Below are positions 25,024 through 33,842 of a DNA stretch of 64,000 nt, piece by piece. Within the stretch, counting starts at the first letter, position 1. Every line of letters begins with the position of its first letter. A program made the position numbers and the translations under genes. Source of the DNA: Lysobacter sp. S4-A87 (GTDB lineage Bacteria; Pseudomonadota; Gammaproteobacteria; Xanthomonadales; Xanthomonadaceae); the NCBI RefSeq assembly GCF_022637455.1, contig NZ_CP093341.1, positions 1,302,001 through 1,366,000 of the forward strand, given 5' to 3'. Under the pieces are notes generated by a model, which searched no databases, had not been told where the DNA came from, and saw only the letters and a program-made list of their open reading frames with translations.

Positions 25024-27783
25024 TCATCGTTTCGACCTCCGCAGCTGGCGGACGAATCCTTCGTCGACCCCTGTCCACCAGGCGGGGTCGTCGCGCTGCG
25101 GGACGTAACCGCGAACCGGGCTTATCTTCCTTGCCTCGCCCGCCTCGGGCGGGTCGATGCCGCGCGGCTGCACCCGCAGCTTGCCGATCGTCTCGGCGCT
25201 GATGGGCGGTGCCAGCAGGACTGCCGCGACCGCCCGGGCGCTGACCTCGCGCAACTCGAACCCGTCCTCCCCCAGCGCCTCCAGGCAGTCGGTGGTGGTG
25301 ATCACCGCCAGGTCGAAGGGGAAGGCACGCTGCTCGAACCGGTCGACCAGTGCGCGGGCCACCTCGCTGCGGCTCAGCGCGGTCATGCGCCGCTTGGCCT
25401 GCGTCATCGGCGGCAAGGCGTGCGGGTTGAACCGGCTGGTGTCGCGGGCAAGGAGCCAACCTCGGAGCACGCCAGCCGCGCGAGGGCCATCGAGCCAGCG
25501 ATAGAGTCGGCGGCCCAGCTCGTCGGGCATGCGACCGGCGGGGCTGCGGGCGACCATCATGCGGCGGTCGTCCTCGTCGAGATGGAGGGCGTCGTCGCGG
25601 TTGCTGGTGACGAACAGCGACACCGTGTTGGGCACGTCGTACCCGTCCTTCGTCTTGCGGTGCTCGCGAGTGATCGGGTCGGTGATCAGCGGCTTGAGCA
25701 TGTCGTAGGTGAGGCTGGCGTCCTGTCCCCTGCCCCCCGTGTTGGCGCGTATGTCGGCCGCGGCCACGGCGCGCACGCCGGTCGCCCAGCCAGTGAACTG
25801 GGAGTTGAACTCGCCGATAGACACCGACCCCACATGCCGGTTGCCCAGCGCAAGCCGCACGAGCTTGTCCAGCAGGGTCGACTTGCCACAGCCCTGAGTG
25901 CCGAGAAGGACGGTGGCGTAAGGCAACCGGTGCCGCTCGTCCTGCACCAGCCACGTCAGCGAGTCGAGGAAGCGCTCGCGCCATACCGCGCAGTCGGTGT
26001 CCCTGGAGGGCAGCGTGTGTTCGAGCAGCTCTTGCAGCAGCGCCGCCTCCGACGCCTCCGCCGGCAGTGAGGGCGGGGGCGTGAAGCGATAGGTGTTGAC
26101 CGCGCTGCGGCCGTCGTCGAGCAGGAAGTGCAGCGGGTAGCCGGGCATATACACGGCCACGTCAACACGCCGGATCTTGCCGTTGAACCTAAGTATCGAC
26201 TCGACCTTTCCATCCAGTTTGTCATCGGCTTCATCCTTTCCTTTGAATGGCGCGCGACACTGCTCCATCAGCGCAACCGCCTTCGCAGGGTGCAATTGCC
26301 CGTTCTCGTGTTTGAGGAATTCATTGCTCGCCTGCACGTAGGTGTAGCGATCTGCGAGCGCAGCCCTGAAGGCCTTTTTGCTTGGGTAGCGTGCTACTGG
26401 CGGTGGCATCGGCACCGGTGCCGGTGAATGGTCGGCGCTCGCGTTGGTCGGCAGCGCTATCTCGGTGGCCATTTTCGGCTTCCACCCCTGCGCGATCGCA
26501 TGCTCCGCCAGCCGCGTCAACGTCGCGCTAATTGCGTTGAGCCAGAACTCCTCGAACTGCTCACGAGCCGACTTTGGATCCCGCTTCCACTGCGGCGATG
26601 CACGGCTCCAGTCCAGAGCGCGCTGCTTCAGCGCATCGTGTGCCGACGGCCTTGCTTTAGTCAGGTTGCGGAAGGCAAACACTGCGAGCATCCAATCATC
26701 GCGTGCGCAGTCGCCCTTGTCGCCACTGAAAAACCGCTTGATGAAGTACGGCGCCATCGAGTCGATCATCGCCAGTACGGCGTCATCGTCGCCAAGGCTG
26801 AGCAGCCAGCGGCCCCACTCCCCACCGTCGCTGACGCCGGTCTGCAGTGACCCGCCGTCGCCGGCGTCGAGCACGCCCGGCACGCTGGCGCCGCGCAGAA
26901 GTCCAATCTGCTCGTCGAGGTCGTCGTCGTCATCAGCAGCGTCGTCGCACGCCGCGGACAGCTGCATGCCCAGCATCTGCGCGATCGCCTCGGGCGCAGT
27001 GGCGCCGTCGCCCCAGTTCACCACTGTCACGACCCTGCCGCCGGCACCGAAGTGGGGCTTGAAGTTGTGGGTGTCCGGGAGGCGCAGGATGCGCGCCGCG
27101 TCCGCAGTGGACTCGGAACCGACCAAATTGCCGGCGAGCGCCTTGAGCCGGTCGGCCAGCGGCTGCCACTGCGTGACTGCAACATCGCGATCGAACGGCC
27201 AGTAGGCATGCAGCCCGCCGCCGGAGTCGACGATGATCGGTGCCGGTAACGCATGCAGGGTGACGAACGCGTCCAGTGCCTGCCGTGCGGCTGCCTTGCT
27301 GCCGTGGTGATGAGCCTTGCGTGGCTCGCCCGGCACGACAACGTCGAGCTCCATGCGCAGGCAGCGATGCCAGATCGCATTCTTGCCTTCGCGGCTGGGA
27401 CCGCCGCCCTTGCCGGTCGTGGGATTAACCGGGTGATTCGCAAGGCGGTAGCCGGCGACGGCAAAGTAGACATCGCGCCCGCCCGCGTCGTACTGCTGTC
27501 CGATGCTGATGACTTCGGCATTCGTACCGACACGGGTACGCCACGGGATCTCGTTCTTGATGCCCACGACGAACCGCAGCCCCCGCTCTGGCACGGTCAT
27601 CGACATCAGTCTATGGGCCTCGCCCGCCGCCAGCATGGCCGCCAGCCCAGCGCCGGCCAGATCGGGCGGTGGCAGTGGGGGCGGTGCAGTCGGGTGCGCA
27701 TCGCCGTACACCGCGCGATGGGCTGCTTCGTCAAGCCTGCGCCGCGCTTCGTTGACAGAGTCGTGATCGCTCATTTGATTCAT
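25024..27783 (-). CDS. Primase-helicase replication protein
   Basis: A 919-residue protein combining a primase-like N-terminal half with a C-terminal helicase. In the N-terminal half LRMELDVVV (Asp147) and DSGGGLHAYW (186-195) match the acidic and s-x-H motifs of archaeo-eukaryotic-type primases. The helicase (DUF5906/VirE-like, P-loop) carries GTQGCGKS at 628-635 and a sensor-like VTSNRDD near 725-731. It should start replication of the excised element, probably at the adjacent iterons. ATG at 27783 overlaps GGAG; the ATG at 27774 has GGAG 9 bases upstream and may be the real start. It is the largest backbone gene. Confidence 0.87.
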   Translation of the reverse strand: MNQMSDHDSVNEARRRLDEAAHRAVYGDAHPTAPPPLPPPDLAGAGLAAMLAAGEAHRLMSMTVPERGLRFVVGIKNEIPWRTRVGTNAEVISIGQQYDAGGRDVYFAVAGYRLANHPVNPTTGKGGGPSREGKNAIWHRCLRMELDVVVPGEPRKAHHHGSKAAARQALDAFVTLHALPAPIIVDSGGGLHAYWPFDRDVAVTQWQPLADRLKALAGNLVGSESTADAARILRLPDTHNFKPHFGAGGRVVTVVNWGDGATAPEAIAQMLGMQLSAACDDAADDDDDLDEQIGLLRGASVPGVLDAGDGGSLQTGVSDGGEWGRWLLSLGDDDAVLAMIDSMAPYFIKRFFSGDKGDCARDDWMLAVFAFRNLTKARPSAHDALKQRALDWSRASPQWKRDPKSAREQFEEFWLNAISATLTRLAEHAIAQGWKPKMATEIALPTNASADHSPAPVPMPPPVARYPSKKAFRAALADRYTYVQASNEFLKHENGQLHPAKAVALMEQCRAPFKGKDEADDKLDGKVESILRFNGKIRRVDVAVYMPGYPLHFLLDDGRSAVNTYRFTPPPSLPAEASEAALLQELLEHTLPSRDTDCAVWRERFLDSLTWLVQDERHRLPYATVLLGTQGCGKSTLLDKLVRLALGNRHVGSVSIGEFNSQFTGWATGVRAVAAADIRANTGGRGQDASLTYDMLKPLITDPITREHRKTKDGYDVPNTVSLFVTSNRDDALHLDEDDRRMMVARSPAGRMPDELGRRLYRWLDGPRAAGVLRGWLLARDTSRFNPHALPPMTQAKRRMTALSRSEVARALVDRFEQRAFPFDLAVITTTDCLEALGEDGFELREVSARAVAAVLLAPPISAETIGKLRVQPRGIDPPEAGEARKISPVRGYVPQRDDPAWWTGVDEGFVRQLRRSKR

Positions 27784-27827
27784 CTCCAGCCCCCGCCTGC
27801 CTCGTGCGCATGCGGGGCGTTTTGTTT

Positions 27828-28388
27828 TTATGCCCCGTCCGGTCGGTCGAGCCGCACTGCACTACCGTCGATGGCGGGCGTCTCCTTGACGCGCACGTTC
27901 GCCGGGTCCGGCCAGCCAACCAGCATCACCCGCGCGGGGGTACCGTCCATGCTGAGTAGCGGCAGATCCGGCTGCGTGTCCTGCTCGGCGGCGCTGACAC
28001 CGCACAGCTTGCCCTGCGTCTCCGCGCGCGCTCGTGCACCGGCGAGCAGCGTCAGCTCGCGTCCGGCTTCGATTAGCAGGCGCGGGCTGGTGTCGGGATC
28101 GTCCAGCAAATGCGCCAACCGCTCGATATACGTGCCTACGTGCTGCAGCGCCTGGGGCTGGGTAAGGTCGCCAGCCGCCTCCAGCTGCGCCGCCAGCCGC
28201 AGCACGCGCGCGAGCACGGCCGGGTCAGCCAGCCACGCATACAACTGAGCGATGTCGACGCCGAGTAGGTGGCAGACGTTCGCTTCGCCGACCAACCCGT
28301 GCCGCATTTGCGCCAGCAGGCGGTCGCGCAGCAGCGTCGGGTCGGCCGCGGCGCGCAGCGGCGGGTCGGGTGCCGGCAGCGGACTCAC
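27828..28388 (-). CDS. Unknown element protein, 186 residues
   Basis: A 186-residue helical protein starting with GTG at 28388, which overlaps the stop of the upstream helix-turn-helix gene (GTGA). The central part (LLGVDIAQLYAWLADPAVLARVLRL) could form a helix-turn-helix and is followed by a helical bundle; the last 50 residues are Pro-rich and extended. Conserved position between a small DNA-binding protein and the primase suggests an element replication or control role. No family is recognised. A short GC hairpin (about 27795-27816) separates it from the primase gene. Confidence 0.6.
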   Translation of the reverse strand: MSPLPAPDPPLRAAADPTLLRDRLLAQMRHGLVGEANVCHLLGVDIAQLYAWLADPAVLARVLRLAAQLEAAGDLTQPQALQHVGTYIERLAHLLDDPDTSPRLLIEAGRELTLLAGARARAETQGKLCGVSAAEQDTQPDLPLLSMDGTPARVMLVGWPDPANVRVKETPAIDGSAVRLDRPDGA

Positions 28389-28663
28389 GCCCGCCTCGGC
28401 TCGACGCGCCCGGCCTGCACGAACGCCTCCAGATCGGTGAGGTTGTAGAGGACGCGCACTCCGACCTTGTGATAGGTCGGCCCGCGGCCGGCGGCTCGCC
28501 AGTAGCGCAGCGTGTGCACGCTCGCGTCGTCGCCGCCGAACAGAAACTGCGCGGCCTGCCCCTCGCTCAGCCGCTGCGGGAAGGTCACTGGCGCGGGGGC
28601 AGGTGGACGCGACCGGAGCTTGCGTGCCCGCGCTGCCTTCTCGATGGATGCCGTCTCGCTCAT
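28385..28663 (-). CDS. Small helix-turn-helix protein (AlpA/excisionase-like)
   Basis: A 92-residue protein whose middle follows the MerR-like winged-helix pattern of AlpA and excisionases: LSEGQAAQFLFGG, then VHTLRYWRAAGRGP, then VRVLYNLTDLEAFVQ. A basic disordered N-terminus precedes it. In integrated satellites such proteins switch on excision or regulate the integrase and primase genes. Position between the integrase and the primase fits a recombination-direction factor. The family is fairly clear; the specific role is inference. Start at ATG 28663. Confidence 0.75.
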   Translation of the reverse strand: MSETASIEKAARARKLRSRPPAPAPVTFPQRLSEGQAAQFLFGGDDASVHTLRYWRAAGRGPTYHKVGVRVLYNLTDLEAFVQAGRVEPRRA

Positions 28664-28752
28664 TGCTGCTGCCTCCTGAAGTCCTCGGCTAGCAGCGTGC
28701 AGCGGGCATCGGCGAAAGCGTGAGGAAAGGTCGCGCCAGTTAATTTCCCCAG

Positions 28753-28765
28753 TCGCTTGTACGCT
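28753..28765 (+). promoter_or_regulatory. Candidate operator, copy of the 13-base TCGCTTGTACGCT motif
   Basis: Exact match to 24694-24706. It lies between the stop of the 125-residue gene and the start of the helix-turn-helix gene, where an operator for the downstream replication genes would be expected. Confidence 0.45.
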
Positions 28766-28767
28766 CG

Positions 28768-29145
28768 TTATTTCGCCAAGAAGCGACCCCTCCCCAGACG
28801 TTTCCGACGAACGGTCCGCTGCATTCGCTGCAGCTCATGGGCCAAATCGTAGACGTCGCGCTGCGGGTCGAATCCGCACTGCGGACCGCGCACCGGGTCG
28901 TTGACCAGCGCTAGCGCCGTCTGCGTCCACGTCAGCGGTTTTGGGCGCAGCGTGCCGTCAGGCAGCCGCCGCCGCACCCAGTGCGCGTGCAGCGTCACGG
29001 TCAGAGCCCGGGCGTCGGCGAACCGCTCGCGTGGGTTGGCCAGCAACGCCTCGATGTCGCGCCTGATCCATGCATCCGCACCGGGTGCGCCCTTGTGCCA
29101 GTCGAGGATCTCTCGCAGGCGGTTCATGCCGATGCGCCTGCTCAT
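28768..29145 (-). CDS. Unknown element protein, 125 residues
   Basis: A 125-residue basic, Arg/Leu-rich protein. Its ATG at 29145 overlaps the integrase stop (ATGA), so it is coupled to integrase translation. The middle (WVRRRLPDGTLRPKPLTWTQTALAL) and the basic C-terminus (RTVRRKRLGRGRF) suggest nucleic-acid binding. A homologue-based function cannot be given. Close coupling to the integrase suggests a role in recombination or its control. Confidence 0.6.
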   Translation of the reverse strand: MSRRIGMNRLREILDWHKGAPGADAWIRRDIEALLANPRERFADARALTVTLHAHWVRRRLPDGTLRPKPLTWTQTALALVNDPVRGPQCGFDPQRDVYDLAHELQRMQRTVRRKRLGRGRFLAK

Positions 29146-30488
29146 GCCTGCCGCTCCCGACTCCGCAGCGGCACTACTCGTCCACTTGTCCCCAGCACGG
29201 ACTGCTCCAGTCGTTCAATCGGCGCGCGCAGGCGCTCCACGTCGTCGGCGAGGTAGCCACGGGTCACGTCGCCGGCCTCGCTGTGCGCGGCGATCGCCTT
29301 GAGCGCGTAGGCGGACACGTCCATGGACTCCAGCAGCGTCAGCGCCGTTCGCCGTAGGTCGTGCGGCGACCAGGCGATCACCTGCCCGTCCCCGTCCTGA
29401 AGCTTTGCCAGAAACCGCACCGACAGCCGCCCGATCGGCGCATGCACGGTGCGACCTCGCACGAGTTTGCCCAGCCCTGCGAACACAAACTCTTCGCTGC
29501 GCGCCACCTGCAGGCGTACCTGCAGCATCGCCAGCATCGCCGGCCCCAGCGGCAGCGAATGCTCGCGCTTGCCCTTCATGCGATCGGCTGGGATCGTGAT
29601 GGTCCCCGCCTTGAAACTAACCTCGGACCAGCGCAGCCCGGCCGCGCTCGACCAGCGCAGCCCGGTGCACGCCAGCAGCAGCGTCAGGTCACGCTGCGTG
29701 CCGACCAAATCCGGCGGCTGGTCGTCCGGCAACGCACGCAAGACAGCGACAAACTCTCGAAGGGCCTCACCCAGCAGGGCGCGTTTGCGCCTGGCAACAT
29801 TGCCCCAGCTCTTCGTCGCCGCGATCTGCGCCGCCACGTCTGGCAGGTCCAGCTCGCGGGTGACACGCAGATACCGCACCACGGCCCGCAACGCGCGCAC
29901 GGCGCCGTCGGCACGGGCCGGGCTGGCTGTGATGCGCTTGCGGTCGCGCGCATTCGCGACGCGTGCCTGTGCCCGCACCGGGCGGGTCTTGCGATCGCGG
30001 TGGCGGTCGCGCACCACCTGCGGCGTCAGCTCCACCAGCGGCCGATCCAGATAGTCGCCAAAGGTGGTGCGCAGGTCGCGCTCGTAGGTGCTGGCAGTGG
30101 CCGGCCGCAGCGACTTCTCGGCCAGATAGATCTCCAGCGCCTGCGCCAGTGTCATGCCTTCGCGCAAGTCACTCGCACGTCTGGCGCGCTTGACGGCGGT
30201 CGGGTCGCCGCCTTTGTCCAGGTCAACACCGGCCTGCTTTGCTGCCTTGCGTGCCTGCTCGACGGTCCAACGGTCGGCACGACCGATCGACACCCGCGTC
30301 CGACGGGCACTGCCGGGCAGGCGCCGGTAGACACTCCAGCTGCCGCCGGTGGCGCCGACGCGCAGTATCAGGTCGGGCACCTGCTTGTCGCGGTACTCGG
30401 TGCGGACGGACGGGCGGCCGCGCAGCAGCTGCTCGACGATGGCATCGGTGAGGCGCAGGATTTGCACTGGGGGACACCGGGGGGACAT
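29142..30488 (-). CDS. int: Tyrosine-type integrase (DUF4102 family)
   Basis: A 448-residue site-specific recombinase that integrates the element into tRNA-Phe. An N-terminal DUF4102 arm-binding domain (about 10-100), a core-binding domain (about 112-210) and a C-terminal catalytic domain are present. The catalytic set is complete: Arg278 (TGLRW), a Lys near 305-307, His376 and Arg379 (HDLRR), His402 and nucleophile Tyr412 (RGYLADD). It lies 115 bases from attR. The ATG at 30488 lies within the 22-base end repeat and has a poor Shine-Dalgarno, so the start is less certain than the family. Confidence 0.94.
   Translation of the reverse strand: MSPRCPPVQILRLTDAIVEQLLRGRPSVRTEYRDKQVPDLILRVGATGGSWSVYRRLPGSARRTRVSIGRADRWTVEQARKAAKQAGVDLDKGGDPTAVKRARRASDLREGMTLAQALEIYLAEKSLRPATASTYERDLRTTFGDYLDRPLVELTPQVVRDRHRDRKTRPVRAQARVANARDRKRITASPARADGAVRALRAVVRYLRVTRELDLPDVAAQIAATKSWGNVARRKRALLGEALREFVAVLRALPDDQPPDLVGTQRDLTLLLACTGLRWSSAAGLRWSEVSFKAGTITIPADRMKGKREHSLPLGPAMLAMLQVRLQVARSEEFVFAGLGKLVRGRTVHAPIGRLSVRFLAKLQDGDGQVIAWSPHDLRRTALTLLESMDVSAYALKAIAAHSEAGDVTRGYLADDVERLRAPIERLEQSVLGTSGRVVPLRSRERQA
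30467..30488 (+). repeat. 22-base repeat near right end, copy 2
   Basis: Identical to 12100-12121. Here it covers the integrase start codon, so integrase bound to it could also repress its own gene. Confidence 0.6.
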
Positions 30489-30603
30489 AGAGGCTCGTTA
30501 CCGCTAGTAATGCCTACTATCCACTAGCATGTCAAGTAACTGAATTGCCTAGATATTGTGTGATTGATCCCGGCCTGGCGCCCTCCCGCCACTGACCGAT
30601 CAA

Positions 30604-30652
30604 GGATTGAAAATCCCCGTGTCGGGGGTTCGATTCCCTCCCCGGCCACCAT
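30604..30652 (+). repeat. attR of the integrated element
   Basis: An exact 49-base copy of the tRNA-Phe 3' part (11983-12031), without the acceptor 5' half or D arm. It is the right attachment site, not a second tRNA gene. Confidence 0.93.
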
Positions 30653-30665
30653 TATTCAAACGTAG

Positions 30666-30706
30666 ACCCCGCAAGGCTTTCAGCGCTTTGTGGGGTTTTT
30701 TGTTTT
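30666..30706 (+). terminator. Rho-independent terminator right of attR
   Basis: A 12-bp stem with one GU or mismatch (30666-30677 with 30685-30696, ACCCCGCAAGGC/GCTTTGTGGGGT) runs into a T-rich tail. It was probably the original tRNA-Phe terminator before the element inserted. Confidence 0.8.
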
Positions 30707-31283
30707 CGGGGATGGCGGATGGCCATAGCTGGCGTATAGCAGGCTGACGAGCCTACGTACCGAGAGCGACATTTCTCGCTGCACCGTGCGCTCCAGCGCC
30801 AATACCTCGCCGAACTGCAGCAGTGCGAAGCGTGGACGTCATGCCTGCAGGACGATGTGGCCGATCTCCCGCAACGTGCGAGCCCCCTACCCTGACGAGC
30901 AAGGCGCCTGAGAGATCGTAGGCAGCTTCAGAGCCCGTTCCTACGAAAACTTCGACCTCGCAGCAGAGGGTCTTGGTCCCTGCAATGTCCAAGCCATCCT
31001 TCTGCGGAGCGCTCGACGTGCCGGACCTCCAATCAGCGTCGTCGTGCGCACGATGCCGCCCCAGTACTGTGACCACCATCGCGTCCAGCCAGTTTGGATG
31101 CCGTCAAAGTTCCGTCGGGGAAGTCGAGAACCGCCACGATGCCCGCGCCTGACGGCGCCGGGCGCGCGGGCCATGACGTACCCAGCAAACACATCAATAC
31201 AGTGCTGGAGGTGACGCGAAGCTTGCTTGAACGCATCAAGGACGGAATTTCCAACTGAGCGATATCACCAATAGGGACATTAC
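30707..31283. other. 577-base stretch without a supported gene
   Basis: Frames on both strands are short and unlike real proteins. A 39-codon frame (31139-31258, plus) ending LLERIKDGISN has a natural-looking C-terminus and could be the tail of a decayed gene, but it has no ribosome site. The last 60 bases lead into the gene at 31284 and should carry its promoter. Confidence 0.5.
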
Positions 31284-32822
31284 ATGCGCTACAGACTCAT
31301 AGTGCTTTTGTTCGCGGTGTTCTTCTGCCTGCCTTCATGGGCGAACCCGAAGTACTTCGGCTACTTCGCCAACAACACCGTTCCGCCGGATATCTCGTTC
31401 CAGCCGGACAACTACGCGCACACCAACATCACGTACGTCTACAGCGGCTCGGACCCTTACAACTGGGACGCCACGATCCTTCGCGAAGTCGGATTGGCGA
31501 AGGGCTACGGCAACAAGGCCATCGTTTCGGTGACCTCGTACGTGTTCGACACGACCATAAGTAACGCCTACCGCATCGACCCCTTCGCGGCAGCACAGTT
31601 CAATGCCCTGGTGGACAAGTTGATTGCTGCCGGGTACCTGGTTCCCGGCAATCCCGAGGCGAGCACGGTCGCTGCGTTCTACCCGGTCGACGAACCCGAG
31701 AGGTATGGACTTTCCGACTACATGGGCTTCCCGAGCCCGGCGCTCAGCATGGCGGTCGAAGTGATTCGCGCAAACCCCGCAACCCACAACTTCCCCATCG
31801 CTGCGGTGGTGAGCGGCGCCTATGGACCTGTCGTTCAGGGAATGGGCCTTTTCGACTGGGTAGGCCTGGATCATTACCCGGGTAACGACGGTGACTACCG
31901 CAACGCCCTCACGACGTTCTACACCCACGTTCGTCAGGACCAGAAGATCATCATCGTCCCGCAAGCGGCCTACGGGACCGATCTGGACGGCGAATGGCAC
32001 AACCCGGAGTACATGCACTTCCTTGCCCAGGCCGAGAGCCGCGTCATCTTGCTCATGCCATTCCTGTGGGCAGGCCAACCCGGGGTGACCGGGGTCAGGG
32101 ACATTGCTTCGCTGCGCTCCTCGTACACCGCCATCGGTCACCAGGTGAAGTACGGCCTCTATCCGATGCATGTCGGCAGTTCTGTGCCCGGCACGATGAC
32201 GGCAGGGCAGTACTACGCGGTGAGCCTGACGTTCAACAACGCCAGCGACAAGACGTGGCGCGCCGGGACGAACATCAACCTGGGCTCGCAGGGCCCGGTG
32301 GACAACTACACCTGGGGTCTCAACCGGGTCGCGCTGCCACATGACGTTGGCCCTTACCAGAACGTCGCGTTCAACTTCACCGTCCGCGCACCCACCACAC
32401 CGGGTTCGTACACCTTCCAGTGGCAGATGGTGGCAGACGGCGTTGCGTGGCTCGGCAGCCCGACACCGGCGCAGGGCATCTCCGTGGTCGCGCCGGCCAG
32501 CGGATCGATCAGCGCCAATCCGAATCCGTGCACGATCCCTTATGGCGGTAGCAACTGCACGACGAGGATCACATGGAACTCAAATCGCTATGACGCCCAG
32601 GTGTGGGCCTCGGCGCCGGACGGCAGCGGCGCAACCTTGTTCGCATATGAGCCAGGTGGCGCAGGCTCGTCCTACGCCACGTGGATCACGACTGGCACGG
32701 TGCGATTCACCTTGAAGTCCGGCGGTGTGCCGATCACTTATGTGGATGTCTCCGGTGTGCAGAGTTCGGCGCCGCCGGACCCGCCGCCGCACTGTTCAAC
32801 CCCGAAGTGCGTGGAGCCATGA
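31284..32822 (+). CDS. Secreted glycosidase-like protein with NBR1-type Ig domain
   Basis: A 512-residue exported protein. The signal peptide is residues 1-20 (cut after SWA). Residues 21-290 look like a TIM-barrel glycoside-hydrolase-type domain; the acidic FYPVDEPE (133-139) at the end of a predicted strand could supply a catalytic acid. An Ig-like domain of the NBR1 type (about 295-402, with NASDKTWRAG and NLGSQGP) follows. Then comes a beta domain (405-490) with two Cys and a Pro-rich tail containing two more Cys. No substrate is known. The last two modules are shared with the RHS protein at 36291-39944. AGGGA lies 7 bases before the ATG. Confidence 0.75.
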   Translation: MRYRLIVLLFAVFFCLPSWANPKYFGYFANNTVPPDISFQPDNYAHTNITYVYSGSDPYNWDATILREVGLAKGYGNKAIVSVTSYVFDTTISNAYRIDPFAAAQFNALVDKLIAAGYLVPGNPEASTVAAFYPVDEPERYGLSDYMGFPSPALSMAVEVIRANPATHNFPIAAVVSGAYGPVVQGMGLFDWVGLDHYPGNDGDYRNALTTFYTHVRQDQKIIIVPQAAYGTDLDGEWHNPEYMHFLAQAESRVILLMPFLWAGQPGVTGVRDIASLRSSYTAIGHQVKYGLYPMHVGSSVPGTMTAGQYYAVSLTFNNASDKTWRAGTNINLGSQGPVDNYTWGLNRVALPHDVGPYQNVAFNFTVRAPTTPGSYTFQWQMVADGVAWLGSPTPAQGISVVAPASGSISANPNPCTIPYGGSNCTTRITWNSNRYDAQVWASAPDGSGATLFAYEPGGAGSSYATWITTGTVRFTLKSGGVPITYVDVSGVQSSAPPDPPPHCSTPKCVEP

Positions 32823-32851
32823 CGCCTCGGCAATCTTGAAACGAAGCGACA

Positions 32852-32884
32852 TCGGATCCGGACGGTTTGACCGTCCGGATCCGA
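32852..32884. terminator. Strong palindromic hairpin, possible two-way terminator
   Basis: A 14-bp perfect stem (32852-32865 with 32871-32884) has loop TTTGA. It lies between convergent genes ending at 32822 and 32923. No T-run follows, so rho-independent termination is uncertain. Confidence 0.55.
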
Positions 32885-32922
32885 ATCCGGCGTCGCCCGA
32901 GATCGATCCGATGGGTGTCCCG

Positions 32923-33294
32923 CTAGATCTGCGCCAGCATCAACACGTATCCATCCGGATCCTCAAGCCTGCATTCTCCGCCTGGCATGTAGAACGGATA
33001 CTTGATCGCGCCGGGCGCGTAACCGAGCTCCACCAGGACGGCGCGAGTCTGCTTGATATCGTCGTAGTAGAGATAGAAGAGTACGGCTTGCTGGGACGAA
33101 TCAATCGGCCCCGACGCCAGCCCGACCATGAGGTTGGCCTGCTCACTTTCCAGCCAGGCCCAGACGGGAGCGGACTGCCCATCCGGGACAACGCGATTGG
33201 CCGCCTTGAAACCCAGGTCAGCGTAGAACCTGATGCTTCGCTCCACGTCGGCGACGTGGGCGAAGGCGACGAGGGACCTTGTCTGGGCTGCCAT
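32923..33294 (-). CDS. VOC-family (glyoxalase/bleomycin-resistance fold) protein
   Basis: A 123-residue single VOC domain: FAHVADVERSIRFYADLGF at the start, LMVGLASG in the middle and the closing CRLEDPDGYVLMLAQI. Glu in LEDPDGY and the N-terminal His are the likely metal ligands. Such proteins are dioxygenases, isomerases or resistance proteins, and the substrate cannot be read from sequence. GGAGG 4 bases upstream supports the ATG at 33294. It appears to be a single-gene unit. Confidence 0.87.
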   Translation of the reverse strand: MAAQTRSLVAFAHVADVERSIRFYADLGFKAANRVVPDGQSAPVWAWLESEQANLMVGLASGPIDSSQQAVLFYLYYDDIKQTRAVLVELGYAPGAIKYPFYMPGGECRLEDPDGYVLMLAQI

Positions 33295-33465
33295 GTGACC
33301 TCCGACGTTAGAAGCACGACCCGATCCGGCGGAGTGATCGAAGCCAAGAACCAGACCGTCGCCTACAGCACCGCAGAGACCATTTTGAACCTGATCCGCA
33401 CCACCGTCTGATCGGAAGGCGGTGACTCAGGCGACTCGTTCGGGCAATCCCGGCCCGTTTCGCGC

Positions 33466-33819
33466 CTAACCGCTAGCCAGGGTTTGTATGGCATTCGCGG
33501 TCACGACTCCAGCGATGGCGCCAACGGCAATGATCAGAAAACAGAAAAAATGTCGGCGGATCAGGTGCCGTCTCTGCTCGATCAGTTCCAACTTTGCGAC
33601 CTTCAGTCGCTCACTGTCCCCCGCCTCGATCAGTTGATCCGGTTCGAAGACGAACGTCTTCTTGTCGCGGAACCCAAGGTCCATGTTGAAGTACTTGCCC
33701 TCTTCGGCGGCGAGCTTCTCGACGTGTCGATATGCGCGCCGCACCCGACCCATGTTCCTGAGTGCCAGAAGCACGCCCGGCGCTGCACCCGCGAAGAATC
33801 CAAGCAAACCGACATCCAT
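33466..33819 (-). CDS. Small two-helix membrane protein, possible RHS immunity protein
   Basis: A 117-residue protein with a short hydrophobic N-terminus (about residues 3-20), a charged helical middle (RAYRHVEKLAAEEG, then KLELIEQRRHLIRRH) and a C-terminal membrane helix (about 91-110, FCFLIIAVGAIAGVVTANAI). GGAGGAGG just before the ATG gives a strong ribosome site. It begins 23 bases after the stop of the RHS gene on the same strand, the usual place for an immunity gene of a polymorphic toxin. The family is not recognised and the immunity role is inference. Confidence 0.65.
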   Translation of the reverse strand: MDVGLLGFFAGAAPGVLLALRNMGRVRRAYRHVEKLAAEEGKYFNMDLGFRDKKTFVFEPDQLIEAGDSERLKVAKLELIEQRRHLIRRHFFCFLIIAVGAIAGVVTANAIQTLASG

Positions 33820-33842
33820 AAGCCTCCTCCACTGAAATCACG

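Larger units (their letters stand above)
11983..30652. mobile_element. tRNA-Phe-integrated element (satellite/IME-like) carrying type I R-M and PrrC-like gene
   Basis: The borders are the 49-bp direct repeats at 11983-12031 and 30604-30652. A tyrosine integrase reads away from the right border, and nearly all genes lie on the minus strand. The replication module consists of a primase-helicase, a helix-turn-helix protein and an iteron cluster at 24745-24976. The cargo (12.4-23 kb) is the hsdRS-ATPase-hsdM operon, an HNH endonuclease and small unknown genes, and is visibly AT-richer than both the replication module and the chromosome. No structural phage, packaging, relaxase or type IV secretion gene is visible, so transfer would need a helper. 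The P4-like satellite idea is inference from gene order. Confidence 0.9.

Noticed and set aside
27795-27816. A rho-independent terminator between the 186-residue gene and the primase gene
   Set aside because: The T-rich tract lies on the plus-strand side of the hairpin, the wrong orientation for these minus-strand genes.
30604-30652. A second tRNA-Phe gene
   Set aside because: Only the 3' part from the anticodon stem to CCA is present; the acceptor 5' strand and D arm are missing. It is the attR copy.
31139-31258. A 39-codon gene left of the glycosidase-like gene
   Set aside because: The C-terminus looks natural, but there is no ribosome site and no recognisable family; it may be a decayed gene end.
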